Below, piece by piece: positions 59,626 through 64,000 of a stretch of 64,000 bases of DNA. This DNA comes from Acidobacteriaceae bacterium (GTDB taxonomy: Bacteria; Acidobacteriota; Terriglobia; Terriglobales; Acidobacteriaceae): assembly GCA_030041045.1 (NCBI GenBank), contig JASHOQ010000026.1, forward strand, positions 59,180 to 123,179, given 5' to 3'. The position numbers and the translations under genes were made by a program. Below the pieces are notes generated by a model. The model made no database searches. It was not told the DNA's origin and saw only the letters and a list, made by a program, of their open reading frames with translations. Position 1 is the stretch's first letter, and each line of letters opens with the position of its first letter.

Positions 59626-61719
59626 ATGAATCGCCGGCATTCTCTTCCCGCGGAGGTCTACGCGCTGGTGGATCGAACGCCGGCCGCCGTTCTCCTTGAA
59701 TCCGCCGGCCCGCGCGTTTTTTCCTGCGGACCCGCAATCCGCGAAGCCACGCCCGTCAAGGCCGCACCCTGCGAAGCCGCATTCTGGACTCGCCTCTTTC
59801 TTTCCCCCGAGCGCATCTGCGTGGCCCGCACGTCCGCCGAAATCCCCGCGCTTTTCCGCGCCATCGAGTCTGCCGTCGCATCCGGCCTTTTTGCCGCCGG
59901 CTTCTTCTCTTACGAGTGCGCCCAGGCCTTCGAGCCCAAAGCGCACATGCGCGCGAATCCCAATCACGCGTCTGCCGATCCTCTCGCTTGGTTCGGCATT
60001 TACAGCCGCGCTTACATCTTTGACCACGTGACCGGCGCGTTCGTCGACGGCGACCCTCACGGCCTCGCGGAGCTGCGTGAGCAGCCCTTCGCGCCCGATG
60101 AATCCTCAACCATCATCCCCGAATTTCCCCTCACCGAATCCGAATACAGCCGCCGCATCGCCCAGATCCACGAGTGGATCCGCGCCGGCGACGTCTATCA
60201 GCTCAACTTCACCGCGCCTCTCCGCATCGGCGTACACGCCGAAACCGGCATCCGCGCCGCGTCGCTCTACGCGCGTCTGCGCGCCCGCCAGCCCGTGGAT
60301 TACGGCGCCTTCCTCCATTGGCGGTCCGGCCGCCGCATTCTCTCTTTTTCACCGGAGCTTTTCTTCCGCATCGACGTTGGCAGCGGGCCAGACGGCAACA
60401 CGCGCCACATTCTCACGCGTCCTATGAAAGGCACCGCGCCCCGCGGCCGCACCACGCGCGAAGACCGGGAGCAAGCCGCCTGGCTGCGCGCTGATGCCAA
60501 GAACCGCAGCGAGAACCTCATGATCGTCGACCTGCTGCGCAACGATCTCGGCCGCATCGCCCGCTTCGGCACCGTCCGCGTCGACAATCTCTTCGCCGTC
60601 GAGCGCCATCCCACACTCTGGCAGATGACCTCGACCGTTTCCGCCGAGCTGCGCACGCGCGTCGGCTTCGAAGAGATCTTCCGCGCCCTCTTTCCTTCGG
60701 GCTCCGTCACCGGCGCACCCAAGGTCCGCGCCATGCAGTTGATCGCCGAGATCGAGGAGGCGCCCCGCGGCGTCTACACCGGCGCCATCGGCTTCTTCTC
60801 GCCCAAGCAGACCATATTCAACGTAGCCATCCGCACACTCACGCTTGAAAGCGGTCTCGAACCCGGCGGCGAAAGCGAACTGGGAAACGAATTTCAGATC
60901 GCAACCGAAATCGGTCCCGCGAGCAGTCCGAGCAGTCCCGCAAGCGGTCCATGCGCGCTGCGCGGCTCCATGGGCGTCGGCAGCGGCATCGTCATCGACT
61001 CCGATCCCGCGCAGGAGTATCGCGAGTGCATGCTCAAATCCAAGTTCCTTACCGGCGCGCCCGTGGAGTTCTCGCTCGTCGAAACCATCCTCTGGAAGCC
61101 CGGCTTTCCTCTTCTCGAGCTGCACCTCGAACGCCTCGCCGATTCATCCGATTATTTTGACTTTCTCTGCGATCTCGATGCCATCCGCGCCGCGCTCAAC
61201 ACATGCGCTCGCATCTGGGCCGATCCCTCACCGCGCAAGGTTCGTCTCCTCCTCGCGAAAGACGGCGCATTCGCTCTCACCGCACAAGCCCTTCCGCCCG
61301 CGCCCGATCCGCAGGCCGTCGCCCGCGTCCGAATCTCCTCCATGCGCACGGATCCCGCCGACCCATTCCTGTTCCACAAGACCACGCACCGCCCGCTTTA
61401 TACGCAGGAGTTCGACGCGGCCACGCAGGCCGGCTTTGACGACATTCTGTTTTTCAATCTGCGCGGCGAGCTCACGGAGGGCGCTATCAGCAACGTGATT
61501 GTCGAGAAAGAAGGCCGCTGGTTCACGCCGCCCGTCGTTTGCGGCCTGCTTGCCGGCGTCTATCGCCGCCATCTCCTCCAATCGGGCACTAAAGAGGCGC
61601 AACCCGCCCTCGAAGAGCGCGTCCTCACGGAAGAAGATCTCCGCCGCGCGGACGCTGTCTATATATGCAACGCCGTCCGCGGTCTGCGCAGGGTTGAGAT
61701 TGATTGCGGCAACCTCTAG
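59626..61719 (+). CDS. pabBC: PabB-PabC fusion: aminodeoxychorismate synthase I / ADC lyase
   Basis: A 697-residue two-domain enzyme of folate synthesis. The N-terminal ~460 residues are the chorismate-binding PabB domain, with PMKGTAPRG (266-274; K268 is the PabB-specific lysine), DLLRNDLGRIA, TSTVSAELR, FPSGSVTGAPKVRAMQLI and MGVGSGIVIDSDP. The C-terminal part is a PLP-dependent aminodeoxychorismate lyase, with K585 in FHKTTHRPLY and FFNLRGELTEGAISNVIVEK. It makes p-aminobenzoate from chorismate with a separate PabA glutaminase, which is not in the window. An Ala/Ser/Pro-rich loop (about 431-444) looks like an insertion. The stop codon TAG is the first base triplet of the hairpin element downstream. 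Confidence 0.95.
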   Translation: MNRRHSLPAEVYALVDRTPAAVLLESAGPRVFSCGPAIREATPVKAAPCEAAFWTRLFLSPERICVARTSAEIPALFRAIESAVASGLFAAGFFSYECAQAFEPKAHMRANPNHASADPLAWFGIYSRAYIFDHVTGAFVDGDPHGLAELREQPFAPDESSTIIPEFPLTESEYSRRIAQIHEWIRAGDVYQLNFTAPLRIGVHAETGIRAASLYARLRARQPVDYGAFLHWRSGRRILSFSPELFFRIDVGSGPDGNTRHILTRPMKGTAPRGRTTREDREQAAWLRADAKNRSENLMIVDLLRNDLGRIARFGTVRVDNLFAVERHPTLWQMTSTVSAELRTRVGFEEIFRALFPSGSVTGAPKVRAMQLIAEIEEAPRGVYTGAIGFFSPKQTIFNVAIRTLTLESGLEPGGESELGNEFQIATEIGPASSPSSPASGPCALRGSMGVGSGIVIDSDPAQEYRECMLKSKFLTGAPVEFSLVETILWKPGFPLLELHLERLADSSDYFDFLCDLDAIRAALNTCARIWADPSPRKVRLLLAKDGAFALTAQALPPAPDPQAVARVRISSMRTDPADPFLFHKTTHRPLYTQEFDAATQAGFDDILFFNLRGELTEGAISNVIVEKEGRWFTPPVVCGLLAGVYRRHLLQSGTKEAQPALEERVLTEEDLRRADAVYICNAVRGLRRVEIDCGNL

Positions 61720-61871
61720 AGCGATTCAGGAGATGCCGCAGGGAAGCGCAGCTACAGCGGTTTCACAGTTGCTGTATCCCGAAGCCGCAGATGCTAAGTG
61801 GCTTTTTCACCAAGAAAAAGCCACCTTCCGCAACTGTGAAATATGGCTACATGTACTGTGGAACCGCTCTA
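61717..61871. repeat. Nested hairpin element, copy 2 (155 bp, MITE-like)
   Basis: Terminal inverted repeats TAGAGCG (61717-61723) and CGCTCTA (61865-61871) enclose TTTCACAGTTGC (61761-61772) pairing perfectly with GCAACTGTGAAA (61830-61841). Inside that, GTGGCTTTTTC (61798-61808) pairs with GAAAAAGCCAC (61814-61824). The first triplet is the stop codon of pabBC. A related copy lies at 40094-40206. No gene is seen in 61720-62090. Confidence 0.85.
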
Positions 61872-62090
61872 AGTGCAGAGCCGTCGCTTCTCGGGGTCGC
61901 ACCGGCTCGACTGCGTCGGCTCGCCCTAAACAACTTCCCAAAGCGCTGGATTTCAACTTACCGGCTACCGCTTGACTCTTAGCTTCTGGGGATCCTCCCT
62001 CATTTTTCCGGAAGACACTCAATCGCGAAAAGGGCAAAACGCATGAGCGACCCGGAACCGTCAAGTGGTAGAACGTTGAAGGGGGAATGA

Positions 62091-64000
62091 ATGATCCACG
62101 CAATGTTCCCGTCACACCGGCAAATTGGATTCTTGCTCGTCCTGGCCGGCATTCTCGCTGCCTCTTCCAGCACATCCGAGCAAAGCCAGCCTTCTGATTC
62201 CGCCTGGCTGCGCTACGCGCCCGTTCATTCGCGCACGTCAATCCCCGCGCACGTTCGCGCCCTCGGCACGGGAGCACTCGAAGAATCTGCGGCGCAGGAG
62301 CTGGCCTTAGGCATTGCGCAAATGACCGGCGAGCTGCCCAACCAATCCTCCAGCGAAACCGTCGTCGGCACCGCCTACGAAGTCCGCCGCGAGTTCCCCT
62401 CGCTGCCGGTGCCGCAGGATATCGGCAGCGAAGGCTTCTGGCTCTACCGCACGCTGTGGCGCGGTCACGGGCTGGTCGTCGTTGCCGGCGCCGACGATCA
62501 GGGCGTTCTCTACGGCGCCTTCGCGCTCCTGCGCCGCATCGCCACGGGCGCCGATCTCGCGCAGCTCAACCTGCGCGAGCAGCCCGCCATGCCCATCCGC
62601 TGGGTGGATGAGTGGGACAATGCGAACGGCACCATCGAGCGCGGCTACGGCGGCCGATCGATCTTCTTCGAGGGCGGCAAAGTTCGCGACGATCTCACGC
62701 TCGCGAGCGACTACGCGCGCCTGCTCGCCTCGGTCGGAGTGAACGGCTGCAACGTGAACAATGTGAACGGCGCCGCATCCTTCCTTACGCCGGAAATGAT
62801 CCGCGGTGTGGCCCGCATAGCCGACGCCATGCGTCCCTGGGGTGTGCGCGTAGCCATAAGCGTGGATGTCGCCAGCCCGCAGAAAATCGGCGGCCTGGCC
62901 ACATTCGATCCGTTCGATCCCGCCGTAAAAGCCTGGTGGGCGCAGAAGGCGGATCAAATCTACGCCGCCATCCCCGACTTCGCCGGCTTCACCGTAAAGG
63001 CCGACTCCGAGGGCCAGGCCGGACCCGCGAGCTACGGGCGCAGTCCCGCCGACGCCGCCAACACGCTCGCCGCGGCCCTCGCGCCCCACGGCGGCGTGGT
63101 GCTCTACCGTGCCTTTGTCTACAACAATCACCTCGATTACAACGACCCGAAAGCCGACCGCGCCCGCGCCGCCTATGACATCTTTCATCCTCTTGACGGC
63201 AAATTCCTGCCCAATGTTGTCGTGCAGATCAAATATGGCCCCATCGACTTCCAGGCCGAGGAGCCGGTCTCGCCGCTCTTCGCCGGCCTGCGCCAGACCA
63301 GCGAGGCCATGGAGGCGCAGATCACGCAGGAGTACACCGGCCAGCAGCGCCATCTTGTCTACCTGGCGCCGCTGTGGAAAGAGAAACTCGACTTCGACCT
63401 GCACGCTGAAAGTCGCACGACGCCCGTCAAACAGATCATCGAAGGCCGCAGTTTTCATCAACCCCTTGGCGGATTGATCGGCGTCGCCTGCGTCGGCCAG
63501 GACGGCTGGCTAGGTGCGCCGCTGGCCATGGCCAATCTCTACGCCTTCGGCCGCCTCGCCTGGAACCCCGATTTATCCGCGGCGCACGTCGCCGAGGAAT
63601 GGACCAAGCAAACCATCAGCGACGAACCGCAGGTGGTTGCCACCGTCGACAAGATGCTGATGCAGTCCTGGCCCGCCTATGTCGATTACACCGGTTTCCT
63701 CGGTACGCAAACGCTGACGGACATCACTGGCAGCCACTACGGTCCCAACATCGAGTCCAGCGAGCGCAACGGCTGGGGCCAGTGGCACCGGGACGACGCA
63801 GAGGGCATCGGGATGGATCGCACCGTCGCCACCGGCACCGGTTTCATCGGCCAATACCCGCCTCAGGTCGCGAAGATGTACGAGTCGCTCGCCACGTGTC
63901 CCGACTCTTTGCTGCTCTTCTTCCATCACGTCCCCTGGACGTACAAGCTTCACTCCGGCAAAACCGTCATCCAGTACGTCTATGACAGCCACTTGAAAGG
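62091..64000 (+). CDS. aguA: Alpha-glucuronidase, GH67 (3' end outside the window)
   Basis: The first 636 residues of a GH67 alpha-glucuronidase, which removes 4-O-methyl-glucuronic acid from glucuronoxylan oligosaccharides. A signal peptide-like start is present (IGFLLVLAGILAASSS). Family motifs are RWVDEWDNANGTIERGYGG, GVNGCNVNNVNG, FTVKADSEGQAGP, NNHLDYNDPK, VQIKYGPIDFQAEEPVSPLFAGL, EITQEYTGQ-like QITQEYTGQQRHLVYL, and NLYAFGRLAWNPDL. ATG 62091 has GGGGGAA 5-6 nt upstream. The frame is open to base 64000, so the stop and last part are missing. It suggests hemicellulose use and fits the large receptors in the region. Confidence 0.95.
   Translation, partial: MIHAMFPSHRQIGFLLVLAGILAASSSTSEQSQPSDSAWLRYAPVHSRTSIPAHVRALGTGALEESAAQELALGIAQMTGELPNQSSSETVVGTAYEVRREFPSLPVPQDIGSEGFWLYRTLWRGHGLVVVAGADDQGVLYGAFALLRRIATGADLAQLNLREQPAMPIRWVDEWDNANGTIERGYGGRSIFFEGGKVRDDLTLASDYARLLASVGVNGCNVNNVNGAASFLTPEMIRGVARIADAMRPWGVRVAISVDVASPQKIGGLATFDPFDPAVKAWWAQKADQIYAAIPDFAGFTVKADSEGQAGPASYGRSPADAANTLAAALAPHGGVVLYRAFVYNNHLDYNDPKADRARAAYDIFHPLDGKFLPNVVVQIKYGPIDFQAEEPVSPLFAGLRQTSEAMEAQITQEYTGQQRHLVYLAPLWKEKLDFDLHAESRTTPVKQIIEGRSFHQPLGGLIGVACVGQDGWLGAPLAMANLYAFGRLAWNPDLSAAHVAEEWTKQTISDEPQVVATVDKMLMQSWPAYVDYTGFLGTQTLTDITGSHYGPNIESSERNGWGQWHRDDAEGIGMDRTVATGTGFIGQYPPQVAKMYESLATCPDSLLLFFHHVPWTYKLHSGKTVIQYVYDSHLK

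Overview
The window looks like a 64 kb piece of a GC-rich chromosome from an acidobacterium, most likely class Terriglobia. The grounds are: two very large TonB-receptor-like proteins with an N-terminal carboxypeptidase-regulatory domain; a TIGR03435-family secreted protein; an HpnI-type hopanoid glycosyltransferase; a SpoIIE phosphatase fused to a 7TM receptor-like region; Ig-like repeat and GH57/DUF3536 proteins; and many families of short palindromic and tandem intergenic repeats. No rRNA, tRNA, CRISPR array, transposase or prophage was recognised. The genus cannot be fixed from the sequence alone.

Layout. 0-3.4 kb: a truncated gene, a class C beta-lactamase-like hydrolase and the tRNA-modification GTPase MnmE. 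3.4-10.5 kb: a signalling locus with a degenerate cyclase-like/TPR membrane protein, divergent from a 903-residue exported protein and a Ser/Thr kinase with a long helical C-terminus. 10.5-12 kb: a small lower-GC island with a candidate L,D-transpeptidase-like effector, its translationally coupled exported partner, and an orphan Phd/YefM antitoxin. 12-22 kb: replication and segregation genes (parB, parA, rsmG, dnaN) with plsC, folC and a C26 amidotransferase. Two parS-like sites lie upstream of parA. All ten genes from 11.7 to 20.3 kb point left, dnaN points right, and the 0.8 kb gap between them has DnaA-box-like sequences, so it is a candidate replication origin.

22-34 kb: the two Oar-like receptors flank accD, a cupin, cobO/btuR and rlmH, followed by nadD-rsfS. 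34-43 kb: a VKOR-type oxidoreductase, an ABHD18-like hydrolase, a secreted alpha/beta hydrolase, an M23 peptidase, a DUF1223 protein, an internally repeated exported protein and glyA. 43-51 kb: a small basic protein, an aldehyde dehydrogenase, the SpoIIE phosphatase, an AlkA-type glycosylase and a GH57 protein. 51-58 kb: hpnI, a four-helix-bundle protein, two MacB-type permeases, dut and the RNase P RNA gene. 58-64 kb: an Ig-like envelope protein, a PabB-PabC fusion, and the 5' part of a GH67 alpha-glucuronidase that runs off the window end.

The most unusual theme is how far dispersed repeats enter functional genes. The same paired palindrome lies in frame inside mnmE and inside hpnI. Two other repeat families sit in variable regions of the RNase P RNA. 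An octamer-repeat family supplies the stop codons of accD, hpnI and dut, and one end of a 155 bp hairpin element supplies the stop codon of the PabB-PabC fusion. All function calls come from reading motifs and family resemblance by eye; no database search was run.
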